From NZ13-RE01 sp049718665 (GTDB taxonomy: Bacteria; Dictyoglomota; Dictyoglomia; Dictyoglomales; Dictyoglomaceae): DNA of 54,179 bases. The DNA lies in NCBI GenBank assembly GCA_049718665.1, contig JBNARO010000011.1:1-54179 (forward strand), given 5' to 3'. Each line of letters starts with the position of its first letter. The first letter of the stretch is position 1. The notes beneath the pieces are model-generated. The model was not told the origin of the DNA. It did not search any database and worked only from the letters and a program-made list of their open reading frames with translations. Below, piece after piece: positions 26,389 to 35,083 of the stretch. Made by a program: the position numbers and the translations under genes.

Positions 26389-27067
26389 AAGAATTTTGGG
26401 AATTTTATTGGCAGCAGGAAAGAGCAAAAGATTTGGGGGTGAAGATAAGCTTTTACAAGATTTATTGGGAAAACCAGTAATATATTACCCCCTTTTAGCA
26501 TTGGAAAATGTAGAGGAAATAAGTGATATTATATTAGTAAGTGATAAGGAGAAAAGAGATTTATTAAGAGATTTTATTGGAAAGTGGGGATTTAAAAAAG
26601 TCAAAAACATAGTAGAAGGAGGAAAAGAAAGACAGGATTCTGTCTATAATGCTCTTAAGTCTGTGTCTTCTTATGACTTTGTCTTGATTCATGATTCTGC
26701 AAGACCATTAGCTTCAGAAGAATTAGTAAAAAGAGTAATAAAAGAAGGATTAAGGAAAAAAGCTGTTGTTACAGGATTACCAGTGAAGGATACTATTAAA
26801 TTAGTAGATTCTTCCGGAAAAGTAAAAGAAACCCTCCCAAGGGAAAGATTATGGCAGATTCAAACTCCACAATTTTTTGAATTCCAACTAATTTTAGAAG
26901 CTCATGAAAAGGCAAGAAAAGATAATTTCTATGGGACTGATGATAGCATATTAGTGGAAAGGTTGAATTTTCCTGTATATGTAATAGAAGGGGAACCTTG
27001 GAATATAAAAATAACTACAAAGGAGGATTTAGAAGTTATTAGATGGTGGAAACAAAAAGGATTTTAA
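26381..27067 (+). CDS. ispD: 2-C-methyl-D-erythritol 4-phosphate cytidylyltransferase
   Basis: MEP pathway enzyme that joins CTP to methylerythritol 4-phosphate. GILLAAGKSKRFGGEDK is the nucleotide loop. VLIHDSARPL, GLPVKDTIKLV and WQIQTPQFFEF are family motifs. The start I support is TTG at 26381, inside the last codons of the upstream gene, with GGGAGG ten bases before. It gives 228 aa and the normal N-terminus. A start 24 codons earlier would add an unrelated extension. It is followed by ispF with a 25-bp overlap, and the substrate is passed on by IspE from the other cluster. Confidence 0.94.
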   Translation: MDKRILGILLAAGKSKRFGGEDKLLQDLLGKPVIYYPLLALENVEEISDIILVSDKEKRDLLRDFIGKWGFKKVKNIVEGGKERQDSVYNALKSVSSYDFVLIHDSARPLASEELVKRVIKEGLRKKAVVTGLPVKDTIKLVDSSGKVKETLPRERLWQIQTPQFFEFQLILEAHEKARKDNFYGTDDSILVERLNFPVYVIEGEPWNIKITTKEDLEVIRWWKQKGF

Positions 27068-27552
27068 GAATAGGGCTTGGATATGATATTCACCCTTTTT
27101 CTGAAGAAAGAAAACTTTTTTTAGGAGGAGTAGAAATTCCCTATTCTAAAGGCCTGAAGGGACATTCTGATGGAGATGTACTTGTCCACGCGATTATGGA
27201 TGCTTTATTAGGAGCGTTAGGTTTTCCTGATATTGGGTTTTTCTTCCCTAATAATGATGAGAAGTATGAAAACATAAAGAGTATTATCCTTTTAGATGAA
27301 GTTATGAAAAAGGTAAAGGAAAGAAAATTTTCCATAGAGAATATAGATGTAGTAATTATTGCAGAAGAACCCAAGATATTACCTTATAGGGATGAAATCA
27401 TTTCAAATCTTTCTCGTCATCTTTTTATTCTTCCTGAACAAATTAATATAAAGGCAACTACCAATGAAGGTTTAGGATTTATAGGTAGGAAGGAAGGAAT
27501 AGCTGTTTTAGCAATAGCTCTTCTATCAAAGGAGAGGGAAGATGGAAGATAA
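27043..27552 (+). CDS. ispF: 2-C-methyl-D-erythritol 2,4-cyclodiphosphate synthase
   Basis: IspF cyclises CDP-ME 2-phosphate, next after IspE. The zinc and substrate residues are seen in GLGYDIHPF (D and H) and GHSDGDVLVHAIMDALLGA, with IPDIGFFFP-like FPDIGFFFPNND and KATTNEGLGFIGRKEGIA at the end. 169 aa from the ATG is slightly long, because the start lies within ispD, but no better start was seen. It overlaps ispD by 25 bp and rlmB by 11. Trimeric enzyme of the cytoplasm. Confidence 0.95.
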   Translation: MVETKRILRIGLGYDIHPFSEERKLFLGGVEIPYSKGLKGHSDGDVLVHAIMDALLGALGFPDIGFFFPNNDEKYENIKSIILLDEVMKKVKERKFSIENIDVVIIAEEPKILPYRDEIISNLSRHLFILPEQINIKATTNEGLGFIGRKEGIAVLAIALLSKEREDGR

Positions 27553-28264
27553 AATCTATGGGAAAAATCCTGTTCTTTCTGCTTTAAAAGGTAGTGTGAA
27601 TATTAATAAGATCCTTATTTACAAGAATATTCATAAAGATAAGAGGGTTTTTAATATTATAAATTTAGCAAAAGAAAAGGGAATACCTATTCAATTTGTG
27701 GAAAAGGAGTGGATTGAGAAAGAGAGTGAGGGAAAATCCCAAGGAATTTTAGCCTTTATTTCTCCTGTAAGATATTATGAGTGGGAAGAAATCTCGTGTT
27801 CTATAGATTTTTCAAGAGACTTTATTGTAGTATTAGATCACATTGAGGATCCCCAAAATTTAGGAACTGCTATAAGAACATCAGAATTTGGAGGAGCTAA
27901 GGCTGTTGTTATACCAAAAGTAAGATCTGCATCAATCTCGCCAACAGTTTTTAAAGTATCTGCTGGTGCTTTAAGTTATCTTCCTGTTGTAAGGGTTTCT
28001 AATATCTCTCAATTTTTAAGGAATTTGAAAGATGAAGGATGGTTTGTAGTAGGTGCAGATTTAAATACAGAATTTTTATATAATCAAGTGGAATATAAAT
28101 TCCCTTTAGCATTGGTCATTGGGAGTGAAGGAAAGGGACTGCATAGATTAGTAAGGGAAAACTGTGATATATTAGTAAAGATACCAAGATTTGGAAATGT
28201 GGAATCTCTAAATTTATCTGTAGCCTTAGGAATATTAATTTATAAGATAAGAGAAAAATTATGA
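27542..28264 (+). CDS. rlmB: 23S rRNA (guanosine-2'-O-)-methyltransferase, TrmH/RlmB family
   Basis: SPOUT-class 2'-O-methyltransferase. IYGKNPVLSALKG is the N-terminal substrate-binding domain. Motif 1 NLGTAIRTSEFGGA, motif 2 LVIGSEGKGLHRLV and motif 3 NLSVALGILIY form the knotted SAM site. 240 aa is standard. RlmB-like enzymes methylate G2251 of 23S rRNA, but TrmH-like members hit other sites, so the target is inferred. It overlaps ispF and, by four bases (ATGA), the recombinase gene. Confidence 0.9.
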   Translation: MEDKIYGKNPVLSALKGSVNINKILIYKNIHKDKRVFNIINLAKEKGIPIQFVEKEWIEKESEGKSQGILAFISPVRYYEWEEISCSIDFSRDFIVVLDHIEDPQNLGTAIRTSEFGGAKAVVIPKVRSASISPTVFKVSAGALSYLPVVRVSNISQFLRNLKDEGWFVVGADLNTEFLYNQVEYKFPLALVIGSEGKGLHRLVRENCDILVKIPRFGNVESLNLSVALGILIYKIREKL

Positions 28265-29151
28265 GGGCGATATTAGAAGATTTTCTTTTCTACCTGAAAT
28301 ATGAGAAGAATTTGGCATTAAATACCTTTTTAGCTTATAGAAAGGACTTAGAAGACTTTATAAAATTTTTAGAAAAGAAGAATTTTCCCTTATCTAATTT
28401 TGATAGGAAAATATGGCAGGAATACTTATCAAATTTATACTTTCAATATACTCCCAGATCCATATCTCGGAAAATTTCTGCTATTAGGACTTTTTTTAAA
28501 TTTTTAACGAGAGAAGGATATGTAAAAAGAAATTATGCAAATTTTATTACATTACCAAGGATTCCTCAATATCTCCCTTCCTTCTTGGAGGAAGAGGAAG
28601 TTTTGGATTTTCTTGAGCTTCCAAATCCGAACACTCCATTAGGGAGGAGAGATCAAGCTATATTAGAAACTTTATATGCTACAGGACTTAGAGTTTCAGA
28701 ACTTGTGAGCTTAGACATAGATAACATAGATCTAAATAGAGGATTTATAAGGTGCTTTGGAAAAGGAGGAAAAGAAAGAATTGTTCCTATGGGAGAATAC
28801 GCTCAAGAAAGTATAGATAAATATTTGGCTGTTAGAGATTATTTTAAGCCAGAGAAAGATGAGAAAGCATTGTTTTTAAATAGAAAGGGAAAAAGAATTA
28901 CAAGACAGGGTGTATGGTTAATAATAAATCGTTATGCTAAGATCTTAAACTTACCTAAGAAAGTATCTCCCCATGTCTTTAGACATACTTTTGCTACTCA
29001 CTTGCTTTCTCACGGTGCAGATATTAGGGTGGTTCAGGAACTTTTAGGACACTCTAACATCTCTACTACTCAGATTTATACTCATATTACCTCAAATAGA
29101 TTACACGAGGTTTATGAAAAAACTCATCCTTTATCAAGGAGGAAAAAATGA
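28261..29151 (+). CDS. xer: Tyrosine site-specific recombinase, Xer type
   Basis: A 296-residue tyrosine recombinase. The catalytic set is visible: Arg in ATGLRVSELVSL, Lys in GKGGKERIVPMG, HxxR in HVFRHTFATHLLSHG, the second His in LLGHSNIS, and the nucleophile in TQIYTHIT. The core-binding domain occupies the first 100 residues. It is presumably the chromosome-dimer resolvase (XerC/D/A) acting at dif. The lack of mobile features around it and its place inside a housekeeping operon argue against an integrase. It overlaps rlmB and deoB by four bases each. Confidence 0.9.
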   Translation: MRAILEDFLFYLKYEKNLALNTFLAYRKDLEDFIKFLEKKNFPLSNFDRKIWQEYLSNLYFQYTPRSISRKISAIRTFFKFLTREGYVKRNYANFITLPRIPQYLPSFLEEEEVLDFLELPNPNTPLGRRDQAILETLYATGLRVSELVSLDIDNIDLNRGFIRCFGKGGKERIVPMGEYAQESIDKYLAVRDYFKPEKDEKALFLNRKGKRITRQGVWLIINRYAKILNLPKKVSPHVFRHTFATHLLSHGADIRVVQELLGHSNISTTQIYTHITSNRLHEVYEKTHPLSRRKK

Positions 29152-30314
29152 AGAGAGTTATATTAATTGTTTTAGATGGTGTAGGGATAGGTGAACTTCC
29201 CGATGCTTATAAATTCAATGATAAAGGAAGCAATACCTTAGCAAATATTGCAAAAGCAATAGGTGGTTTGAATCTACCAAATTTAGAAAAATTGGGTCTT
29301 TCTAATATTTATCCTATCTTAGGGGTAAAACCTCAAGATAGACCCTTAGCTTATTTTGGCAAAATGGCAGAAAAATCTCCAGGGAAAGATACTACTACAG
29401 GTCATTGGGAGATTGCAGGATTAATCTTAGATAAACCTTTCCCAACATATCCCCATGGATTTCCAAAAGAGATTATAGAAAGATTTGAAAGAGAAATAGG
29501 AAGAAAGGTCTTAGGAAATTATCCTGCCTCAGGAACAGAGATTATACAAAGATTAGGTGAAGAACATATAAAAACAGGCTATCCTATAGTTTATACTTCT
29601 GCTGATAGTGTTTTTCAGATAGCAGCTCACGAAGAAGTCATCCCTGTAGAAGAGCTTTACAGAATGTGTGAAATTGCAAGAAATATTCTTCAGGGAGAGC
29701 ATGCTGTAGCAAGGGTTATTGCAAGACCCTTTTTGGGGGAAAAGGGAAATTTTTATAGAACTCCAAGAAGGAAAGATTTTTCTCTACCACCTCCTCGAAA
29801 AACTCTACTGGATTTTCTGAAAGAGAATAGAAAGGATGTGATTGGGATAGGAAAGATTGAAGATATTTTTGCAGGAAGAGGTCTAACTTATAGTTTGCAT
29901 CAAAATAATAATAGAGAGGGAATGGAAAATATTATTAAAGCTTGGAGTATTTTAAAAGAGGGAATAATTTTTGTGAATCTTGTAGATTTTGATATGGTTT
30001 ATGGGCATAGAAATAATATAGAAGGTTTTGCAAGAGCTTTGGAGGAGTTTGATTCCTTTTTACCTAATATTATTTCTCTATTGGAAAAAGAGGATTGGCT
30101 AATAATTACTGCAGATCATGGATGTGATCCTACAACAGAAAGTACTGACCATTCCAGAGAATATGTTCCTTTATTGATATATTCAAAAGGTTTTTCCCAA
30201 GTAAAATCCTTAGGGATATTGCCTACTTTTTCCAATCTTGGAAAAACTATTGCAGATTATTTTAAAATAGAAAATAATTTAGATGGAGAAAGCTTTTTAA
30301 AAGAACTAATATGA
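29148..30314 (+). CDS. deoB: Phosphopentomutase
   Basis: Alkaline-phosphatase-superfamily mutase interconverting (deoxy)ribose 1- and 5-phosphate. Metal motifs VLDGVGIGELPDA, DTTTGHWEIAG, YTSADSVFQIAAHE and TADHGCDPTTESTDHSRE are complete. 388 aa is normal. Paired with the pyrimidine phosphorylase immediately downstream it forms a nucleoside-salvage unit that channels the sugar to glycolysis. ATG overlaps the xer stop (ATGA). Confidence 0.96.
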   Translation: MKRVILIVLDGVGIGELPDAYKFNDKGSNTLANIAKAIGGLNLPNLEKLGLSNIYPILGVKPQDRPLAYFGKMAEKSPGKDTTTGHWEIAGLILDKPFPTYPHGFPKEIIERFEREIGRKVLGNYPASGTEIIQRLGEEHIKTGYPIVYTSADSVFQIAAHEEVIPVEELYRMCEIARNILQGEHAVARVIARPFLGEKGNFYRTPRRKDFSLPPPRKTLLDFLKENRKDVIGIGKIEDIFAGRGLTYSLHQNNNREGMENIIKAWSILKEGIIFVNLVDFDMVYGHRNNIEGFARALEEFDSFLPNIISLLEKEDWLIITADHGCDPTTESTDHSREYVPLLIYSKGFSQVKSLGILPTFSNLGKTIADYFKIENNLDGESFLKELI

Positions 30315-30326
30315 GGTGAGTATATT

Positions 30327-31628
30327 ATGAGAATGGTAGATATTATAATAAAGAAAAGAAATGGAGAAAAACTGAGTAGAGAAGAGATTAAATTTGTAAT
30401 TGATAAATACTTGGCAAATGAAATTCCAGACTATCAAATATCCGCTTTATTAATGGCAATTTATTTTCGAGGGATGGATGTTGAAGAGACATCTATTTTA
30501 ACAGAAAAGATGGCTTATAGTGGAAAAGTAGTAGACTTGTCTTGTATACCAGGGATAAAAGTGGATAAACATAGTACTGGTGGTGTAGGGGATAAAACTA
30601 CATTGGTATTTGCTCCATTAATTTCAGCTTATGGTCTTCCTATTGCTAAGATGTCAGGAAGAAGCTTAGGGCATACTGGAGGAACTATAGATAAATTAGA
30701 ATCTATCCCAGGATTTAGAACAAATCTTTCCTTTGATGAATTTGTAAATCAAGTTAAAAATATTGGAATTTCTATTGTAGGACAAACAGAAAATTTAGTT
30801 CCTGCAGATAAAAAAATCTATGCATTAAGAGATGTAACAGGGACTGTAGATTGTATTCCCCTAATTGCTAGTAGTGTTATGAGTAAAAAGATTGCTGGAG
30901 GTTCTGATGTTATAGTTTTAGATGTTAAAACAGGAAGAGGAGCTTTTATGCCCACTTTTGAAATGGCAGAAAAATTGGCTGAGTTAATGGTAAATATTGG
31001 AAAGAAGTTAAATAAAAAAATATCTGCAGTAATATCTAATATGGATGAACCCTTAGGAAATATGGTAGGAAATTCTTTAGAAGTTATAGAAGCAATAGAA
31101 ACCCTAAAAGGGAATGGTCCTCAGGATTTAAGAGAATTGGTTATTACTCTTGGCACTCAAGCAGTTTTATTATCTGGAAAAGAGAAAGATGAAAATAAGA
31201 TTAGAGAAAATTTAGTAAAACTATTGGAAAATGGTTCTGCGTTAAGGAAATTTAGGGAACTGATATCAGCTCAAGGAGGAAATGAGGAGGTAATTGATAA
31301 TTATAAATTATTTCCTCAAGCAAAAATTCAAAAGGAAATTTTTTCAAGAGAAGAGGGATATATAACTAAATTAGATGCCTATCTTATTGCAAGAAGTGTA
31401 ATGGCATTAGGGGCAGGGAGAGATAAAAAGGATGATGTTATTGATCTTTCGGTAGGTGTAAAATTACATAAGAAATTAGGGGACAAAGTCCAAAAAAATG
31501 AGCCTATAGTTACCTTCTATGCCAATGATCCTGAAAAACTCTCTATAGCTCAGGAGATTTTTAAAAATGCCTATGAGATTGGAAAAGAGCAAATCAAAAA
31601 GCCTTTAATCTTAAAAATTATTACATAG
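30327..31628 (+). CDS. pdp: Pyrimidine-nucleoside phosphorylase
   Basis: Cleaves uridine or thymidine with phosphate to the base and sugar 1-phosphate, the substrate of DeoB. Phosphate and substrate motifs are KVDKHSTGGVGDKTTLVFAP, SGRSLGHTGGTIDKLES and ALRDVTGTVDCIPLIASS. The length of 433 aa fits the pdp/deoA family. Whether it prefers thymidine or both pyrimidines cannot be decided. The start may be the first ATG or the one two codons later. It is 12 bases after deoB. Confidence 0.94.
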   Translation: MRMVDIIIKKRNGEKLSREEIKFVIDKYLANEIPDYQISALLMAIYFRGMDVEETSILTEKMAYSGKVVDLSCIPGIKVDKHSTGGVGDKTTLVFAPLISAYGLPIAKMSGRSLGHTGGTIDKLESIPGFRTNLSFDEFVNQVKNIGISIVGQTENLVPADKKIYALRDVTGTVDCIPLIASSVMSKKIAGGSDVIVLDVKTGRGAFMPTFEMAEKLAELMVNIGKKLNKKISAVISNMDEPLGNMVGNSLEVIEAIETLKGNGPQDLRELVITLGTQAVLLSGKEKDENKIRENLVKLLENGSALRKFRELISAQGGNEEVIDNYKLFPQAKIQKEIFSREEGYITKLDAYLIARSVMALGAGRDKKDDVIDLSVGVKLHKKLGDKVQKNEPIVTFYANDPEKLSIAQEIFKNAYEIGKEQIKKPLILKIIT

Positions 31629-31636
31629 GAGGGTTT

Positions 31637-32242
31637 ATGCTTTTTAATATAAGCAATCTTCAGGAGTTTATATGGAGAATAACTGCAATATTATTTGCTG
31701 TTACCATTCATGAGTTTTTCCATGGAAAAGTAGCAGAGTGGGAAGGAGATCCAACTCCTCGACTTTCTGGAAGATTAACTTTAAATCCTATCGCTCATAT
31801 AGATCCCATAGGTTTTTTAATGTTAATTTTTTTCCGTTTTGGATGGGCAAAACCTGTTCCAGTAAATTTCTATAACCTAAGAAGAGGAAGAAAAAGTGTG
31901 ATTTTAGTTTCCCTTGCAGGTCCTTTATCCAACATAATATTTGCATTTTTATTAAGTATTTTTTGGAGAATTGACCTTAATCTCTCTTCAAGTTTTATAA
32001 ATTTTGCTATTGAATTAGCCATCTTAAATCTATATCTTGGAATTTTCAATTTAATTCCCATACCACCCTTAGATGGTTCTCATATTTTAGAATCATTACT
32101 TCCCTATTCTTATAGACATTATTTTGATTTTCTAAAGATTTATGGATTTTTTATATTAATACTTCTCATCTCTACAGGACTCTTGCTTAGAATCATTAAA
32201 CCTGTCCTTATTTTTTTTATTTATCTTTTAGGGCTTTTTTAA
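31637..32242 (+). CDS. Site-2-protease-like membrane metallopeptidase (M50)
   Basis: A 201-residue integral membrane protein of the small M50 family. HEFFH (about 25-29) is the zinc motif in the first helix, NPIAHIDPIG and the late IPPLDGSHIL (third ligand) complete the site. There are about five hydrophobic segments and no PDZ domain. Such proteins cut membrane-anchored substrates. This subgroup, common near trpS/scpAB in Firmicutes, has no known substrate. It follows pdp by eight bases and is followed after 43 bases by trpS. Confidence 0.9.
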   Translation: MLFNISNLQEFIWRITAILFAVTIHEFFHGKVAEWEGDPTPRLSGRLTLNPIAHIDPIGFLMLIFFRFGWAKPVPVNFYNLRRGRKSVILVSLAGPLSNIIFAFLLSIFWRIDLNLSSSFINFAIELAILNLYLGIFNLIPIPPLDGSHILESLLPYSYRHYFDFLKIYGFFILILLISTGLLLRIIKPVLIFFIYLLGLF

Positions 32243-32285
32243 TATAATTTTGTTAAAAACTTTATAGTAGGAATGGAGGATCTAA

Positions 32286-33278
32286 ATGAAGGAAGGAAGA
32301 GTTCTAAGTGGAATGAGACCTACAGGAAAATTACATTTAGGTCATAGATTAGGAGTCTTAGAAAATTGGGTAAAGTTGCAAAATTCTTATGAATGCTTTT
32401 TTGAAATCGCAGATTGGCATGCTCTTACTACTCATTACAGAGAAACTGAAGTTTTAAAGGATAATATATTCCAGATGGCATGTGATTGGCTGTCTGTGGG
32501 AATTAATCCTAATAAAAGTGTAATTTTTAGGCAATCGGATATTTTAGAACATAGTGAACTTTTTCTCCTTCTTTCTATGTTTGTTCCACTACCTTGGCTT
32601 GAAAGAAATCCTACATATAAAGAACAGCTGAGAGAAATGGAAGGAAGAGATCTTTTTACTTATGGATTTTTGGGATATCCTGTTCTTCAAGCAGCAGATA
32701 TCCTTATATATAGAGCAGACACTGTTCCTGTAGGTGAGGACCAATTGCCCCATCTGGAGCTAACCCGAGAGATAGCTCGTCGTTTCAATTATTTCTACAG
32801 ACCTATATTCCCTGAGCCTCAAGCAAAACTCTCTGAAGTTCCAGCCTTAGTAGGAACTGATGGGAGAAAGATGCACAAAAGCTATGGCAATACTATTCCT
32901 CTTGATGTAGAGGAAGAAGAACTTAAAAAGATTGTGAGGAATATGGTAACTGATCCTGCACGGGTAAGAAGAAATGATCTAGGACATCCTGAGGTTTGTC
33001 CTGTTTTTTCATATCATAAGATATTTAACAAAGAAGAAACAGAGAATATTGCTAATAGCTGTAGAACAGCGGAAATTGGTTGTGTGGATTGCAAAATGAA
33101 GCTCTTTGTAAAGCTTAATGAATTTTTAGCTCCTTCCAGAGAAAAGAGAAGATATTATGTTAAGCATCCTGATGAAGTGTGGGATATTATATACGAAGGG
33201 AATAAAAAGGCAAGAGAAGAGGCTCAAAAAACCATGGACTTAGTTAGAGAGGCGATGGGGGTAAAGATTTGGAAGTAA
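32286..33278 (+). CDS. trpS: Tryptophanyl-tRNA synthetase
   Basis: Class I synthetase for tRNA-Trp. RPTGKLHLGHRLGVLENW carries the HIGH motif, and KMHKSYGNTIPL is the KMSKS loop. GEDQLPHLELTREIARRF is a tryptophan-synthetase signature. 330 aa is standard. TGGAGG precedes the ATG. Only 43 bases separate it from the peptidase gene, too little for a T-box. A TATAAT at 32243-32248 has no good -35, so I did not call a promoter. The M50-trpS-scpA-scpB order is the Firmicutes one. Confidence 0.96.
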   Translation: MKEGRVLSGMRPTGKLHLGHRLGVLENWVKLQNSYECFFEIADWHALTTHYRETEVLKDNIFQMACDWLSVGINPNKSVIFRQSDILEHSELFLLLSMFVPLPWLERNPTYKEQLREMEGRDLFTYGFLGYPVLQAADILIYRADTVPVGEDQLPHLELTREIARRFNYFYRPIFPEPQAKLSEVPALVGTDGRKMHKSYGNTIPLDVEEEELKKIVRNMVTDPARVRRNDLGHPEVCPVFSYHKIFNKEETENIANSCRTAEIGCVDCKMKLFVKLNEFLAPSREKRRYYVKHPDEVWDIIYEGNKKAREEAQKTMDLVREAMGVKIWK

Positions 33279-33922
33279 TAGTTAACCCCTTTTCTCAAAT
33301 AAAAGAGATTATTAATAAAGAGATTGATTCTCAAATCTTTCCATTAAGTAAACTTATAGCTCAATATCAAAGTTTAGGAAAGGAAAAATGGAAGGATTTA
33401 GAACTTACTACTTACTTCTTAGATACAGTAGTTGATGTTTTAGAATTAAAATTGAAATACTTTTTTTCTAAGCCATCTGTCAAATTAGAGGAAAAAGAAG
33501 AAAAATTTGTTATTTCTGCAGGTAAATGGAGAGAATTAAAAAGATACTTAGAAAACCAAGAGGAAAAGGGAATTAAAATTTTTTGGAGAAATAGAAAGAA
33601 GGCATTTGTATTAAATGAAAACGAAAAGATTAATATCACACAAGTTTATTTTTCTTGGCTAAAAGCTAAGGAATATAAACAGCCTCTTTTTAATTATCAG
33701 AGAGAAACATATAGTATTGAAGAAAAAATGAAAGAAATTTTAAACTTTATTAAAGAAAGAATATCCTTTTCTGAAATAGTAAAAAATTCATCTAAATTAG
33801 AAATAATTTATTATTTTCTTGCTTTATGTGAATTAGTAAATCAAGGGAAAATTAAAGTTTATCAAAAAGACTTCTTAGATGAAATTATTTTAGAGAAAAA
33901 TTTAGAATATGCAGGAGTATAA
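33269..33922 (+). CDS. scpA: Segregation and condensation protein A
   Basis: Kleisin subunit of the bacterial condensin SMC-ScpAB. The 217 residues are divergent but recognisable: FPLSKLIAQY and LEVDV-like ELTTYFLDTVVDVLELKLKY near the N-terminus and a C-terminal winged helix (SKLEIIYYFLALCELVNQGKIKVYQKD). The start is TTG at 33269, overlapping trpS by 10 bp, with a GGGG-rich stretch before it. The scpB gene overlaps its end by 14 bp. Confidence comes partly from the scpB neighbour. Confidence 0.88.
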   Translation: MEVIVNPFSQIKEIINKEIDSQIFPLSKLIAQYQSLGKEKWKDLELTTYFLDTVVDVLELKLKYFFSKPSVKLEEKEEKFVISAGKWRELKRYLENQEEKGIKIFWRNRKKAFVLNENEKINITQVYFSWLKAKEYKQPLFNYQRETYSIEEKMKEILNFIKERISFSEIVKNSSKLEIIYYFLALCELVNQGKIKVYQKDFLDEIILEKNLEYAGV

Positions 33923-34415
33923 AAATTTTCTAAAAAAACAAATAGAGAGTCTACTTTTTATATCTGATAAGCCTATGACTCCCTCTGAAATTTCTAAATG
34001 GTTAAAAATTGATGAAAGAGAAGTCATAGAAATCTTAGAAATTTTAGAAGAGGAATATAAAGATAGAGGGATAAACTTATATAAGATTAATGGAAAATAT
34101 GAATTTGGGACATCTCCTGAAGTGGCTTCCTTAATATCAAGATTTTTAGAGGAAAAGAGAGAAAAATTAAGTAAATCTGCTCTTGAAACTTTAGCAATTA
34201 TTGCCTATCATCAGCCTATAACAAAAGCAGAAATTGAAGCTTTAAGAGGAGTAAAAAGTGATAGAGTGATTTATCAGCTTTTAGAAAAAGGACTTATAAA
34301 AGTTGTTGGAAGGAAAGATACTGTAGGAAGACCTTTACTTTATGGTATTTCTGAAAACTTCTATAAATATTTTATAATTGAAGATGAAAGACAATTGAAA
34401 ATTTTTGAGGATTAA
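33909..34415 (+). CDS. scpB: Segregation and condensation protein B
   Basis: Winged-helix dimer that binds ScpA within the SMC condensin. The family core LSKSALETLAIIAYHQPITK, then AEIEALRGVKSDRVIYQLLE and VVGRKDTVGRPLLYG, is exact. 168 aa is usual. ATG at 33909 sits inside the scpA tail, indicating coupled translation. It precedes the RodZ-like gene by two bases. Confidence 0.95.
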   Translation: MQEYKNFLKKQIESLLFISDKPMTPSEISKWLKIDEREVIEILEILEEEYKDRGINLYKINGKYEFGTSPEVASLISRFLEEKREKLSKSALETLAIIAYHQPITKAEIEALRGVKSDRVIYQLLEKGLIKVVGRKDTVGRPLLYGISENFYKYFIIEDERQLKIFED

Positions 34416-34417
34416 AA

Positions 34418-35083
34418 ATGGAAACTCTTGGAGAATTATTAAGAAAAGAAAGGGAATTTCAAAATAAAGATTTAAAAAAAATTGCAAAGGATCTAAAAAT
34501 AAGCTCTCGCTATTTAGAAGCTCTTGAGGCAGATAAATTTGATGAGATTGATCTTGCAGATATTTACAAAAAGGGAATTCTTAAAAATTATGCACGATAT
34601 TTAAAAATTGATGAAAAATTAGTTCTGGATTTGTATAATCAGCAATATGAAAAACCTATCCAAGAAGAGATTAAAAGAGAAGAGAAAAAAGAAAGAAGTT
34701 TTGTATTTGTAATTTATATAATTGTGGGTATTATAATCTTATCTTCCTTTTATATTACTTATAAAACTACAACAAAACCTACAGTTATTCCACAGCCTTT
34801 ATCTACTTATACACCAATAATTCCCACTATTCCCTCTCAGAAGGAGACTATATTAACACCGACTATAAAAGTTGTTGCCTTTGAAAGAACATGGATAAGA
34901 GCTATTTATGAGAACAAAATAATATTTGAAGGAATCTTGAAAGAAGGAGATATTAAGACTTGGACTTATCCCTACCTCAATCTACATATAGGAAATGCTG
35001 GAGGAATTGAAATATTTTATAATGAAAGAAGTTTAGGAGTACCAGGAAAGAAAGGAGAGGTAATAATAAAAAGAGTGCCATGA
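34418..35083 (+). CDS. rodZ: RodZ-like membrane protein with cytoplasmic HTH
   Basis: A bitopic protein of 221 residues. Residues 1-68 form a Xre-type helix-turn-helix (GELLRKEREFQNKDLKKIA, ISSRYLEALE). A lysine/glutamate-rich stretch precedes one membrane helix (about 92-113, VFVIYIIVGIIILSSFYI), a proline/threonine-rich linker (TKPTVIPQPLSTYTPIIPT), and a beta-rich outer domain (about 145-221). This is the RodZ architecture, which links MreB to the wall machinery in rods. Cells of Dictyoglomus are rods. It overlaps the next gene, rimO, by four bases. Confidence 0.85.
   Translation: METLGELLRKEREFQNKDLKKIAKDLKISSRYLEALEADKFDEIDLADIYKKGILKNYARYLKIDEKLVLDLYNQQYEKPIQEEIKREEKKERSFVFVIYIIVGIIILSSFYITYKTTTKPTVIPQPLSTYTPIIPTIPSQKETILTPTIKVVAFERTWIRAIYENKIIFEGILKEGDIKTWTYPYLNLHIGNAGGIEIFYNERSLGVPGKKGEVIIKRVP

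Noticed and set aside
28261..29151. Phage integrase or mobile element marked by the recombinase
   Set aside because: Flanked tightly by rlmB and deoB in a housekeeping operon, with no repeats or tRNA next to it; Xer role is more likely.
32243..32248. TATAAT as a promoter for trpS
   Set aside because: No acceptable -35 at 16-18 bp; likely chance in AT-rich DNA.
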